Shown here: positions 10,333 through 21,110 of the stretch, one piece after another
Layout of the letters: every line of letters starts with the position of its first letter
Numbering within the stretch: the stretch's first letter is position 1
NCBI GenBank assembly: GCA_029953675.1
Contig: JAMWBK010000011.1
Location: 868,001 to 932,000, forward strand
Direction: 5' to 3'
Source: Rhodosorus marinus
Lineage: Eukaryota; Rhodophyta; Stylonematophyceae; Stylonematales; Stylonemataceae
DNA: 64,000 nucleotides
Translations under genes and position numbers: made by a program
The notes under the pieces: model-generated
What the model was told of the DNA's origin: nothing
What the model saw: only the letters and a program-made list of their open reading frames with translations
Database searches by the model: none

Positions 10333-11640
10333 ATGGAGTTTTCGGATATGGTTCCGGTCGCGGATGAGATTCTGAAAAACTGGATCCTCCACAAGGCTGA
10401 TGGAAAAGTATTCACTATGCAGGATTCTACCCCAATTTTGGTGAACGTCAAGGTGACGGCTCACGAGGCGGTCATGAAGTCGCCTTTCTTCGGGCTCCTG
10501 CATTCCTTTGAGCTGCCCTGCTTCTTCCTCAGCATGAAGTACAGTCCAAACGTCCGGCTCGGGATGGGCTGGACTTTTGAGGATCCCGGACCTCTGGTGG
10601 AGCATCCGTCTGGTGGCGGAGTGAGCCACCGTCGGAGGGAGGTCCTGAGCTACCACCGCTTCTGCATGTTTGAATGGAACGGTGCAGCGAACATGTTCGT
10701 CACGGTTGTCGGAGGGGACTCGCCAGGACTTCCATTTATTCGGGTAATTGAGGAGGATGGCGCTGCCAACTTTCAGGAGGTCGGAATTCTTGACAACGAG
10801 AACGGCAGTAAGCTGTTCAGCGTTAGCCAGACGTGCGTTCGGCCTTGCTACTTCTGTTCAGCGAGGAACGAACCATGCTCTTGTTCCCATGAGATGACGC
10901 TGAGAAGCTACGGACCTCAAATCCCTCAGGGAAAAGATGAGTTGGGGGCGCGGGAGTTTGTGTTCGAGGACGCCCCGTTCAACTACATAACGCAGAAATG
11001 GATGAGCGGAAAGTGGGGATTTCATTGCGACGGACGACCAGCGTTTTCCACGGACGCCGTCGTCCTAACGGGTGGCGCGCTCTTTGAGAGAGCTCGGAAC
11101 TACCTGAGTCAACAGGAGGTAGAGAGACGGTCCACGCCACTCCATGCAAGGTCGCTCTGGGGCTCTCAAAGCAGCCTCTCCCTGCTTACACTAGGGGAGG
11201 TCGACGAGGAAACGTTTGTCGACGACCTTGAGGATTCAAATTTCTTCGACAGCGATTCAAAGGCATCTGCTGTTCAACTTGCATGTGCGAGCTGCGGCGC
11301 GACGTTCAGGCGTGCGTACGATGTTCGGAGGCATATTGATACAGTACACAGACAGAGCCGGGACTTCCCTTGCAAGCAATGCTCGCGAACGTTTAAACAG
11401 AAAGGACACCTGAATGAGCATATCAGGGCATATCATTCCGATCACGGAGGACACTCCTGCAGTCTCTGCGGGAAAAGATTTGGAATCAAGTCGAAACTTG
11501 ACAGGCATATTTCTGGAGTGCATCTGTCCCTGCGACTGTTCGAGTGCAAGTCGTGTGGAAACAAGTACAAAGAGAAACACTTTCTCACGAGACACATGAA
11601 GAAAAAGCATCCAGAACTTGTCGGCCTGGTTACTACGTAG
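10333..11640 (+). CDS. C2H2 zinc-finger protein, tandem paralogue 4
   Basis: A single-exon protein of 435 residues from the ATG at 10333 (MEFSDMVPVADEILKN). The frame stays open upstream, but there is no earlier ATG and the alignment with paralogues starts here. N-terminal blocks include HEAVMKSPFFG, VRLGMGWTFE, the Cys cluster after TCVRP and KWGFHCDGRPAFS. After an acidic linker come four C2H2 fingers at about residues 317-419, each with H-x4-H spacing. It is the most diverged intact member (ILVNVKVTAHEAV against MFHMNVLLHEEV in paralogue 2). Like its neighbours it is probably a nuclear DNA-binding protein. Its targets and the role of the N-terminal domain cannot be read from sequence. Confidence 0.9.
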   Translation: MEFSDMVPVADEILKNWILHKADGKVFTMQDSTPILVNVKVTAHEAVMKSPFFGLLHSFELPCFFLSMKYSPNVRLGMGWTFEDPGPLVEHPSGGGVSHRRREVLSYHRFCMFEWNGAANMFVTVVGGDSPGLPFIRVIEEDGAANFQEVGILDNENGSKLFSVSQTCVRPCYFCSARNEPCSCSHEMTLRSYGPQIPQGKDELGAREFVFEDAPFNYITQKWMSGKWGFHCDGRPAFSTDAVVLTGGALFERARNYLSQQEVERRSTPLHARSLWGSQSSLSLLTLGEVDEETFVDDLEDSNFFDSDSKASAVQLACASCGATFRRAYDVRRHIDTVHRQSRDFPCKQCSRTFKQKGHLNEHIRAYHSDHGGHSCSLCGKRFGIKSKLDRHISGVHLSLRLFECKSCGNKYKEKHFLTRHMKKKHPELVGLVTT

Positions 11641-12737
11641 GACCCTGGAATGTGGCTAGGGCAAGCTGAACCAAAACGGGGATGCTCGCCGTTGACCAAA
11701 ACGAATAGACTCGTGGATCAAAGTGCATATAGAAAAGTCTTCCGTTGTCTAGGGCCTGGAGCCCGCCTTTTAACTTTACCGAGCACCACATCTTGCTGAA
11801 CTTTCTTGAGTTGTAATAAAGCTTTGGGAAGAAACCGGTCTCTGAGATGCTGTTATTCAAGGACGCTGCCAACATCGAGTGCGGTGTTAAAATACAGTAT
11901 GGAGTATGACGTTGGTCACAGGAGCAGGCTGGAGAACCTTTGACGAGAGTGGTAATCCATACTTAGGTCATTTCAAAGGGCGATGGAAGTTGTTTATCAA
12001 ACTTGACATCTTTGAAGGCCCTGCCAATCGCGATGATCGAATCACCACGATGGCAGCAAGGATCCCTCACGGAATGGAAATATTCCATTGGAGGTGGTCG
12101 TCGGCCTCGAAGGGCACACTTTCAATCTCTACGCAGGGCGTTTGAAGTGATCCCTATATTTGTACGTGGGAGACGAATAAGACCAGACTCAGCAAATCAT
12201 GAGTATTTTTGTCTTTCTACGCATCCCTTTGCTCCCTTTCGAGATAAGCACATCCATGCAGTGACCATGATTAGGGTTGTGCCAAGTGGGTCTGGTTTTT
12301 CGCTGTTTACGACCCAGAAGTGGTTAAACCCGCGAAAACAGGGGGGTATAGAGGGGTAAACCAGCGAAAAACCCGACCCACTCGGCACAACCCTACTATG
12401 ATTACATATCAATAGAAACCACAGCCATTCCTGATCCCCCGCCCCCTCCCCTCATCCGCATTACGAGATTCATGGTCAACCCCAATGTAACGGCAAAATA
12501 ATTTCAAATATAAACTATTTTAGTAGTTTTTAGAGCCTTTTTAAATTCCAATTGATTAGGTCCAACGGGTGAGTGTTGGGGGTACATTTCGCAAGTCAAG
12601 CTCGGTTGGGAGGGTTCCGGACGAGGGCTGGTGTGACGTGTATCACAGTAGTCAGATAGAAGCGAATTGGTGAGGCCCTGTGGTTGTGGTAAGGGGCCTG
12701 GATTGTTGCGATCTGTTTAGCCGGTGGTTGAGGAAAA
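11641..12737. other. Intergenic region with one MITE copy
   Basis: Holds the 124-bp inverted-repeat element at 12272-12395. Otherwise I see no supported gene or RNA. Confidence 0.6.
12272..12395 (+). mobile_element. 124-bp MITE-like foldback element, copy 2
   Basis: Begins TAGGGTTGTGCCAAGTGGGT and ends with its near-perfect inverse (CACTCGGCACAACCCTA). Flanked by CCATGAT (12265-12271) and CTATGAT (12396-12402), a 7-bp duplication with one mismatch. Counting one more base gives an 8-bp duplication, so the exact length is ambiguous. No coding capacity. Confidence 0.88.
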
Positions 12738-14244
12738 ATGGTTCTGACGAGGAGCGCTGCAAAGAGAGTAGCGGTCTCTAGACTGGAAGGTGACAGGCAC
12801 GCGCTGAGCGATGTGAGCAATCTAGGGGATCCGGATGGTCGCTCACCAGGTAAGCCAGGGACGGACTCGTTCGACGGTTGCATTTGGAGTAAAGCGCTGA
12901 GACATCTCGTCTGGAACTCCATTCACAGATGCACACGCGAAGGCTAGCCCCAGCTGTCCTTTCAAAACAGAGCGTACTGGTAATGAAAACGAAGGTAAGC
13001 ACTTTTTTCTCAAGAGGTCGGCTCTCGAAGGACGGAATAGCTGAGTTTGGAACTTGTTTCGGTTGGCAAATCACATCATAGTCCTAGTTGGTGAGTGTAC
13101 ACCGGCGAGAATTCTACCATTCGCGGACGAAATTGCGCTTTCAACCGGTGATTTCAAGAGCCTGACCGGAGCTCTTAGTTTAACTGATCTTGCCAGCCCG
13201 TCTGGAAGTTTTCACGACTCGACCAAGTCGTTCCGGTCTCCTGCTACTCTTGCCAACCTTTTTTCTTCTCAATCTAGCCCATCAGGCTCGCTTCCGGCGC
13301 CTGCCTTTGTTGAGAACCCACTATCATGCTCCGATCAAAACCTTTGCATCGCCGAAGCTGATGGCTTTGGCTCGATTCCATGCGAAGCGGAATCTCCGTG
13401 TGAACAGGGGAATCGGAATCGCCTACCTCCTGTGTTTCAGAGCTCTAAACTGGCTTCTGGGAGCAGCCTAGACCATGCGCAAGCAGAGGTTGCATCGGAT
13501 GAAGCTCCTCAGGATATTTCCATGGAGCGAAGGAGGGAATCAACGGACTCTTTCTCGCTGGGCATTGGTGTTCCGGTCGATCAAACCGAACATGAGCAGG
13601 AAGGCAGCGGTTTACAACTTGAGAAGACACTACAGCTTCCTGACCGTGATGGACACGAGTCGGAAATTCACAGAAGAAGCTCAAGATCCCTCAGTCCTCC
13701 AAGCAGAAGGATCAGTCAGAACAGCGACATGTTCCTTACACCTTGCTTGGGAAGCCCAGAGGCGAGAATGGAGCTTCTTGGAGCCGAAGCAGCTGCCGAC
13801 TGGGAAGGCTCTCACATACGTTTCGATGTGCTGGGGCAGAGCCGAGTAAATGTCGTTCCCAGGGGTAGAATCTTCGATCAGAAAATAACCGCGATTTCTT
13901 CTATACCGTCGCCCAATCCACGCAGACTCGAGTTCGCCGAAATGGAGAAGGACCCCGACACAGCAGAGATTGGAAACTTGGCTGAGGGGACGGCAGCAGA
14001 GTCGCCTACAGGAACGCAATACCCTGACGAGTGCGAGAGTTCAGAGCCGATGTGGCGGGGAACTCACACTCGGTTCGAGGACGAGTCATCCGATGAGGAA
14101 GACTCCGATGATCTGGGTAGCCAGCAAGATGCTCACGAGACTGGAAATGCAGGTGATTCAGCAGATCTTAGCTCAATTTCCAAGTCTTTCAGGCGCGTCT
14201 CTATCAGCAGAACCACGAAGGCAATAGATCACGCCTGGAGATGA
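12738..14244 (+). CDS. Disordered acidic protein with a destruction-box motif
   Basis: Three exons are inferred: 12738-12849, 12929-12994 and 13082-14244. All junctions are phase 1 with GTAAGC donors and AG acceptors, giving 446 residues. Near the N-terminus, RHALSDVSN fits the APC/C destruction box R-x2-L-x4-N, and the first residues (MVLTRSAAKR) are basic. The rest is rich in Ser, Pro, Glu and Asp and looks unstructured. Two copies of a W-x-G-[ST]-H-x-R-F-[DE] motif lie near residues 298 and 382, the second followed by an acidic SSDEEDSDD run. A cell-cycle protein degraded at mitotic exit would fit the D-box, but that is inference and no family was recognised. The exon structure is well supported; the function is unknown. 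Confidence 0.7.
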
Positions 14245-15472
14245 TCGGGTCTCAAAAGGCCTCTTCAGCGTGACCATGAAGGTTCGATGAAGGAGAACTA
14301 TGACAGCCGCGGAGAAAATTTAAGAGATAATAGTAAAGTGTACTTTAATCCCTAACGAAAACAAAGTCTGCGGTCCGCTCAGCAATATCCAATTGCAACG
14401 GGGTGTTCTTTCTGCGAGCTACCACGTGCACTAGGTGCACCTGCATGACTTTGTTCGCTTTCCTGAACGCTCTTCTCCATTCATCACTTCACCGAACTTC
14501 GCCCCAACACGAACACGTCTGCTGTTTTAAGCGTCGGTTCGTTCAATGTCTTTCATTGGAGGCAGTAAGAGTGCAAATGTACTTGAATGTTTTAGTAAAT
14601 AGATGGAAAACTTGAATTACTACAGATGATTGGTGAAATTGAGATATACTTCTTATTGATTTCCATATAAATCGAGAAGAAGAAGCTCGGTGCTGCTATT
14701 GAATTGGCAGATTTCGATCGTCTGAATACTTCGTGATGTCTCTAAGGATCGCGTATAGGCACTATTTGCGTCTCCGTAGGACGTTTGAGGTAGTGCAAAC
14801 TCGTTGTGATGAAACTAGAGTCCATGAGCGTGACTCGAAGCGCGCGTACTCGCGCAAAGTGTCGCAGAGTGCCCAGGATGGGTTTATTGTCTGCCACAAT
14901 CGGATACAGAGGAACTCAAACTTCACAGCTACTCTGCTCGCGAGCCTTTCAAAAAGGTCCTCAAAAGCATCCATAGATTATGAAAGTTGGACTCGGACTA
15001 ATCCACTTCAGGGATCGCACCTGAAATCGAAGCATGTTCAATAAACTCGCTGGTTAAACAACGCCCCCACGAGATCACCGGCATGAAACGACCCCTAGCT
15101 TGTTTGTTCGAAGTCGAACCACATTGTACTACCCGAGAAGGCTCGGACGACCCGATTCCCACACCTTTATCCACGTCAAAAGGATAGTCAGTCAGCGGAG
15201 ATTCGAGCATCGACTAAGCCAGTGGCAATACTGACATACCTCTGCAGTCTGGAGTTGTCTTCAGAGAGATGCAGGGCTCCCTATAGACAGACCTGTCCAT
15301 CGACATTGGTAATTAGAAATCGCATGCTTCTACTCCACTAAAAACCGCTGTAGAATCGATCCCTAAATGAGTTGCATTGATCCGTGGGAAGATTCCATCG
15401 TGGAGACTTCGATGCTGAGAGGAGTGCTTTGCAGAGGTCATACCGGAAGCTTCAGGACGCTTGTCTATAAAC
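14245..15472. other. Intergenic region upstream of MnSOD
   Basis: About 1.2 kb between the D-box protein and the MnSOD start. No gene, repeat or RNA could be supported. Confidence 0.6.
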
Positions 15473-16464
15473 ATGAACTCAATCGTAAGAAAATCTGCTC
15501 GACTTGGTTACCTTGCTTGGAGCTCTGGAAGGGTAAGCGAGCCGTCGAGTGCTGACAAAAAAATTATCTTGGAATAGCTTGGGTGGAATGAGATGTGATC
15601 CGTGCTCACAGTTGTTTCTCGATTTTCTTTTCACTCGATTCTGTAACATCTGTGTGAACCTGTGTTAGAGGGCGCTTGCTACGGGTTTGACAAGCCAGAG
15701 CCTGCCTGACTTGCGGTATGATTATGGAGCGTTGGAGCCGGTGATCAGTGGGGATATCATGGAGATCCACCACTCCAAACACCATGCTACGTACGTCGCC
15801 AACTATAACAAGGCCGCGGAGGGCCTGCTGGACGCGCTTGAGAAGGGTGATGTGGAGAAGGTGACGTCTGCGCAGTCTGCGATCAAGTTCAACGGCGGGG
15901 GTAAGACGAGGAAAAGGGCCCCGATCGACTAGCTGAGAATGGGTTCTTGCTGTATTTGTAGATGACTCACTCGTTCTCTTCTCAGGTCATTTGAACCACT
16001 CGATATTCTGGCAGAACCTTGCCCCCATAAGCAGAGGAGGCGGGGAGGTTCCCACCGATGGCGCACTACTTGAGAAGATCAATGCCGAGTTTGTAACAGT
16101 CGATAACATGATATCCAGATTTAATACCATGACAGCCGGCGTTCAAGGATCTGGATGGGGGTAGGATACCACCTGGACGAAACCACGGAAGTCAATAACC
16201 TATTTTCTAAATCCAACGCAACGCTCTGGTGGCCACGGCAGATGGCTGGCGTACGATTCAGCCAAGGACTCGCTCGTGCTCACAACTTGCCCGAATCAGG
16301 ATCCGCTGGCGAGCACTGGGCTCGTACCGCTTCTGGGAATTGACGTTTGGGAGCACGCGTACTATTTGCAATACAAGAACGCCCGTCCATCATACCTCAA
16401 AGAGATATGGAAGGTCGTCAACTGGGCCGATGTCGCTGCACGTTACAAAGCCGCATCAGCATGA
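15473..16464 (+). CDS. SOD2: Mitochondrial manganese superoxide dismutase
   Basis: Four exons: 15473-15532, 15669-15900, 15986-16160 and 16242-16464, 229 residues. It converts superoxide to hydrogen peroxide and oxygen. Exon 1 supplies [20 protein letters not shown], a basic, acid-free presequence typical of matrix import. The mature protein starts near [14 protein letters not shown]. Metal ligands are visible in [20 protein letters not shown] and [11 protein letters not shown]. The NQDPL motif, with Gln before Asp-Pro-Leu, and the GGHLNH context favour manganese over iron. Length and motifs fit the eukaryotic MnSOD family. The start was chosen because only this ATG joins in phase 0 through a GTAAGC donor to the acceptor before 15669. 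The first coding triplets of exon 2 are preceded by an in-frame stop, so an upstream exon is required. Confidence 0.93.
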
Positions 16465-18274
16465 CGCTCACTAAATAAAACTGAAGTATAAACTTCCTCT
16501 CGAATTGGATGCCAGGTCATAGCGCCTGTCCACAGTATTGGAACCCTGCACATTTACACCGTCGCGGATGTTGAACCGCTATTGACTTAGATCGCCCCGT
16601 CCACAGCAACAACTCCGCGGAGTTCCAAGGATTGAATGACCGCCCCATTTGAGACCTATTTTCAAGCTTTTTTGGCCTTCCAGTCTCCCTGACCTCGCAG
16701 TTATAGTTTGCCCTAATCTTTTGCTATCCAGTCCCAAAGTTTGTTGACTTCTTGGATTCCGCTATACCCAGACGGAGGACAAGCTGTGCTTCTTCCTCCG
16801 CCAAACTCAACGCCAGCTTCGAATTCCGTATCGCTGGAAGCGACACCTGTTGCTCATTGGTTTTCTTCCGCTGATTCTCTGTGAACCAGCCTGTCCTTTG
16901 TTGAACCCTGTTGCGAAAGCCTCTCACTCGTGGTCCTTATAGTAGTCTTCAGGACCATGGTATGCACAAGCTAACCAAAGCACGGGCAGGCAGTGGACAG
17001 GCATGGCATGTGGAACGTGGTGCTTCCATGGAAAATTTATCCAGAGACCTTGATAAGCTACAACCGATGTCTTTGCATGAGACATCGCGAAACTGCTACC
17101 CTGACGGACAGCAACTTCACAACGGGAACTTAAAATCCGCAGCGAGCCTGGTTGTACAAAGCCCATATTGGCTCACACTCGCCGACCAGAAGGAACCCTG
17201 CAGCAGGCGAAAACGACATGAAGACAATGGGCTTGGTTCGCTCCATCTCTTCACCGCTCGCGTCACCTTGAAACTCTTCATAGACAACAAAAAAAGGATC
17301 AGGGCACATACTATAGGTAGGGTTGTGCCAAGTGGGTCGAGTTTTTTGCTGTTTACGACCCAGAAGCGGTTAAACACGCGAAAGCAGGCGGGGTTTAGAG
17401 GGGTAAACAGCGAAAAACGCGACCCACTTGGTACAAACCTACTATAGGCGTGGGGATATTGATCTGACTGCAAGCGCTTGAATGGGTAGATCATTCTAAA
17501 TGCGGGGCCGTTTCCAGCAAGGCGTTTCTGTCCATGGAGAGTGACGCGAAGGGTGAAGAGCTCAAAGGCGAAGCAAGGCCTTTCTCTCTATCCAGAGGTG
17601 CCAACCAGTTGACATCGCATAGCGTAGCCAACTGTTAGACTCTTTTCCGACCAATACAAGGACACGTGCATAATTATTATTTGTTGTTCATCGTGCCATC
17701 TAAATACATCCAAAAAGCTATAAAAGTTAAAGCCGAAATTCATTGGATGGGATGAGCTCTTAAGACACGTGGTTCTCTTTCATTCCTTTAAAACACGATA
17801 TTGAAAATCGGAACAAATATAATGCATTTCACGAACCTGGGGCAAAGACAGAGCGACCCCACTTGCTCGATCATAAAAGACATATATATGACTATTTAAA
17901 AATTAGTTTATCAGTCAACTACAGCCCCATCTCCTGACCTAGTTGAACGTATGGGTAATTGTTGTTAATTTATACGAAATAAATAGGACTTGCTGAGATA
18001 TTGGATTGAAAACAATCAATAATCGTAATGAAATTCGAGAATAAAAAATTCGTTTATGACATTTATGTGGGTTTGGGGATTCATTGCTTATCTGATAGAC
18101 TGAGTGAAGTATTGATCGACGAGATTTGTCTTGGGGCTTTACTGGTCTCTGGGATAGACAGCTTGTTGAGAGTGAAGGAGGATCTGCTGACTGTTAATCT
18201 TCTCAATCGAGTTGGAAGGAACGGAATAAAACGATTTGGATTCTCTGTATTTAGTATCTACTTTTCACTGAAGG
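16465..18274. other. Intergenic region between MnSOD and CSP41-like gene
   Basis: Contains the third MITE copy (17318-17441). The AT-rich second half probably includes the CSP41-like promoter. A 94-codon open frame at 18028-18312 overlaps the CSP41-like start in another frame and is treated as chance. Confidence 0.55.
17318..17441 (+). mobile_element. 124-bp MITE-like foldback element, copy 3
   Basis: Begins TAGGGTTGTGCCAAGTGGGT and ends CACTTGGTACAAACCTA. Flanked by a perfect 7-bp duplication, CTATAGG, at 17311-17317 and 17442-17448. Same orientation and same length as copy 2. Confidence 0.9.
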
Positions 18275-19640
18275 ATGGATCTTGGATTCGTGGGATCGAG
18301 TTTCGGGGTTAGTAGCCCGAGACGCGTGGGGAGATGCAGGCAGCAGCAGGTGGTTATGATGGCTGAGGGATCTCCCAAGAGGGTACTGGTTATTGGTGGC
18401 ACTCGTTTCAGTGGTCTGTACTTGACGAAGGTTCTGGCAGATAGTGGACATGATGTCGTTCTGTTTAACAGAGGCAACACTCCCGTTGGAGACAAGAGTT
18501 TAATGGTAAGAGGTTTGAAAAGTTTTCTATCTAGCTTCGATCGATCGCTTTGCGTTTGAATAATTAGTTGCTCGAGCTGAATTCCAGAATCGATCGCCCT
18601 TGTTTTCTGTCCAGGTTCCTGGCGAAACTGAGGAAGAGTTCGAGGCCAGAAACGCCCGTACAAGTACGATCATTGGTGACCGAACGGACGGGGATGATAT
18701 GGTGGCCAAGCTCAAGGATGAAGAGTTCGATGCCATTTACGACAACAACGGTCGCGAGCTTGATGATTCGAAGGTAGCTACTTGAACCGCGAAGCAGAAA
18801 GCTCTTTCGTTTCTAATGGCATCTTTCCTGTCTTTTCCGCGCTGTAGCCCCTCATCGATCTGTACAAAGGCCGTGTCGAGCACTACGTATACATGAGCAG
18901 TGCAGGAGTGTACCTCAAGTCTGACATTATGCCCCACTGTGAACCGGACGCAACGGATCCGAAATCCAGACACAAGGGCAAGCTTCACACCGAGGCGTAC
19001 CTCATTGAACAGGAGATTCCTTTCACTTCTATAAGACCTACCTATATTTACGGCGCGCTCAACTACAACCCTCTCGAGCAGTGGTTCTTTGAGCGAATCG
19101 CAGCCGGAAGGCCAGTTCCAGTGCCTGGTAGCGGCCTGAACTTGACCGGTCTAGGCCACGTTCAGGACCTTGCAAAAGCGATGGCCGCGGTCTTAGGAAA
19201 CGAGAAGGCGATCGGACAGGTCTACAACATCCAGGACGAAAAAGCGATCACTTTCGACGGAATCGTGCGTGCATGTGCACAAGCCGCGGGCAAGGACCCC
19301 GCGAGCGTCGAAATCGTCCACTACGATCCAAAAGATTTTGATTTTGGAAAGAAGAAGGCGTTCCCAATGAGACCACAGCACTTTTTCACCTCACCACAAA
19401 AGGTACCTTGCAAACAACACATCTTGTCGGGAAAGAAAGCCCAAAAAACTCACCACCCAACCCCTGTCATCTCCTTCCAAGGCACTCACCGACTTGGACT
19501 GGTCAATCGAATTCAACACCGAAGTAGGCCTCAAGGACTCGTACGAGAACGACTTTGTCATCAAAGAGAAGAATGGAAAGCTTAAGAATGACTTCTCCAC
19601 GGACGATATGGTTCTCTCGGAGATGGGCGTTGCAGTCTAA
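18275..19640 (+). CDS. CSP41-like chloroplast stem-loop RNA-binding protein (atypical SDR)
   Basis: Four phase-0 exons: 18275-18505, 18615-18773, 18848-19402 and 19482-19640, 367 residues. CSP41 proteins are atypical short-chain dehydrogenase-fold proteins that bind and cleave stem-loops in plastid RNAs and stabilise plastid transcripts and ribosomes. The N-terminal 31 residues are Ser/Arg-rich without acidic residues, like a plastid transit peptide. A nucleotide-binding Rossmann motif (VLVIGGTRFSG) follows. Further family blocks are DAIYDNNGRE, VYMSSAGVYLKSD, RPTYIYGALNYNPLEQWFF and GLGHVQDLAKAM. The C-terminal exon (ALTDLDWSIEFNTEVGLKDS) matches the conserved CSP41 tail. The exact type (CSP41a or b) cannot be fixed here. 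The frame is continuous across all four exons with good GT..AG signals. Confidence 0.9.
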
Positions 19641-19792
19641 GAATACAGGAAACAACCGAACACAATATACAAGACGTTTACTATTACCATTCCCAGCTTT
19701 GCCGAGCACCGTTTCCAGCTTTCTTTCTAGAGGATTCTTCCAGGAAAAGTGTTTCGCTCCCTACTCAAACCTTTCATAGCACCAGCCCCCGA

Positions 19793-20238
19793 TCAATTCT
19801 TCTTCTCTTCTCTCCTCTCCGTGTCGCTTTTAATCCTCAGCGGCCCAAGCGCAATCATGGCGGGGGGATCAGCAAACTTTGGCTTGCTATCGTCAGGAAC
19901 AATCCTGTAGTGGAATTCGCATTCTTTCTCATCTCCTTTCGGGTCCGAACGAGTCCCGCTCGCCTTCGCGTCCGCGACCATATTATTCAGGTATGAAGAT
20001 ACCGGACGGGCGCAAAAAGTACAAAGCTCTACGGCCCTCTACCTCGTCGATATCTACGAGAGTACAATCCTGTCGGCACCTCTTCACCGGATCTCGGGCT
20101 TGGGCTATCTCCGAAATACACTCTCCAAGAGCTCCGTCAAGACCATTCGACGTACTACCACTCTTCCTCGTCAGCAAGAGCTCTATCAAGTTCTTTCCCG
20201 ACTTTTGCTCCACCGGACGCTCACTCTGACTGTGTAGT
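19793..20238 (-). CDS. Unrecognised protein, C-terminal exons (5' end not found)
   Basis: Two minus-strand exons, 20238-20003 and 19935-19793, join through a 67-nt GT..AG intron in phase 1 and give one continuous frame ending at TGA. Readable stretches include KNLIELLLTRKSGSTSNGL, DCTLVDIDEVEGRRALYFLR, ECEFHYRIVPDDSKP and PPAMIALGPLRIKS. Composition is protein-like and the join is clean. No ATG occurs in the upper exon, which starts after a TTCAG acceptor, so at least one more exon lies upstream. A possible one, with a GGCAG donor of fitting phase, ends near 20310. The gene converges on the CSP41-like gene, 152 bp away. No family was recognised. Confidence 0.42.
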
Positions 20239-20699
20239 CTGAACCCGCTTCGGACAGTTTACACGGCGACTCTTCAAGCTTTCTTCATGGCACAAGCCTT
20301 CCGACACCTGCCTATACACCAGTTCGATTCCGCAAGAGAGGATCTACATCGACTTGGCCCCGTAGGTATTGCCTCTCGCAGATGCGCTTTGCCAGGGCAG
20401 AACGTTTTGTCCGCTAAGGAACCATTTTATATGAAAAGTCTTCAAACTCCTTTGATGTTGAGGGCTTCTTCGGAGGCCTGCGCAGTGTATGGGTGATTTG
20501 CTTCGATTTTACTTTTATTTGAGTGACTAAGAAAGCAATCCTTAGATTCGTGTCTGATAGCAACTCCGCTTCCTACCATCTGCCAGCAGTAAAGTCTCTG
20601 GCAGTGCGTGGGATGTCGTGGTATGGGGTTTTCGCGAGCGTGAGTTGCTGCGTTGCTTCGTTCTTCCAGGTCCGGAGAGATACAAGGGATCTTCACTCG
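20239..20699. other. Region probably holding 5' exons of the unknown minus-strand gene
   Basis: Around 20310-20400 on the minus strand a short open stretch with a GGCAG/GTGTCGG donor has the phase needed by the exon ending at 20238. A start codon could not be placed. Nothing else is supported. Confidence 0.3.
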
Positions 20700-21110
20700 C
20701 TAAATGCATATCTGCTTCTTCACTTCCTTCTCGCACGACGAGCTGAGCTGCTTGTTCGGCTCCTTCTTGCAGTCCCTCTTGTGGCATCCTTCCGTTGATT
20801 TGGAGTTGGGGTACTTGCCACCCTTACAAAATTTGTACCACCGGGTGCTGGAGAGGAAGGTGCGAGGAGATACGCAGTACCACTGCTTATTGTCCCACTG
20901 AGCAGCGCACCAAGTCCCCCTTCCGCTGCGGGTGCAAATCTGCCTATCGCTTGAGCCGAGTTTTGGACCCAGGAGGACCTGCCCGGTGTGAGACGCAAAT
21001 TGCTCCAGGCACTCAACGTCGATCTCGCAACACTTCATGGCTGGCTCAGGGTCTGCCCAGTAGGCGTGGGCCACGGCTACCAAGAGCACAACTGCTACAG
21101 CGATTCTCAT
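20700..21110 (-). CDS. Small secreted cysteine-rich protein, paralogue A
   Basis: 136 residues from the ATG at 21110 (MRIAVAVVLLVAVAHAYWAD), which aligns with the start of the paralogue at 23750-24166. The first 16 residues form a typical signal peptide with cleavage likely after AHA. The mature protein contains 11 cysteines (KCCE, VEC, ICT, TWC, WYC, KFC, EGC, RDC, SSC, QIC), all shared with the paralogue, and ends in CEKEVKKQICI. The odd number means one free cysteine or an intermolecular disulfide. A central block, YCVSPRTFLSSTRWYKFCKG, is nearly identical in both genes. It should act outside the cell or in the secretory pathway. No known family was recognised, and an antimicrobial, lectin-like or cell-wall role is only guesswork. 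A TATTTAAA box sits about 150 bp upstream. Confidence 0.8.
   Translation of the reverse strand: MRIAVAVVLLVAVAHAYWADPEPAMKCCEIDVECLEQFASHTGQVLLGPKLGSSDRQICTRSGRGTWCAAQWDNKQWYCVSPRTFLSSTRWYKFCKGGKYPNSKSTEGCHKRDCKKEPNKQLSSSCEKEVKKQICI

Noticed and set aside
16911-17447. 178-codon open frame between MnSOD and the CSP41-like gene
   Set aside because: Its last third runs through MITE copy 3 and no motif or splice structure supports it.
18028-18312. 94-codon frame overlapping the CSP41-like start
   Set aside because: AT-rich chance frame; the overlapping CSP41-like frame is strongly supported by homology and splicing.
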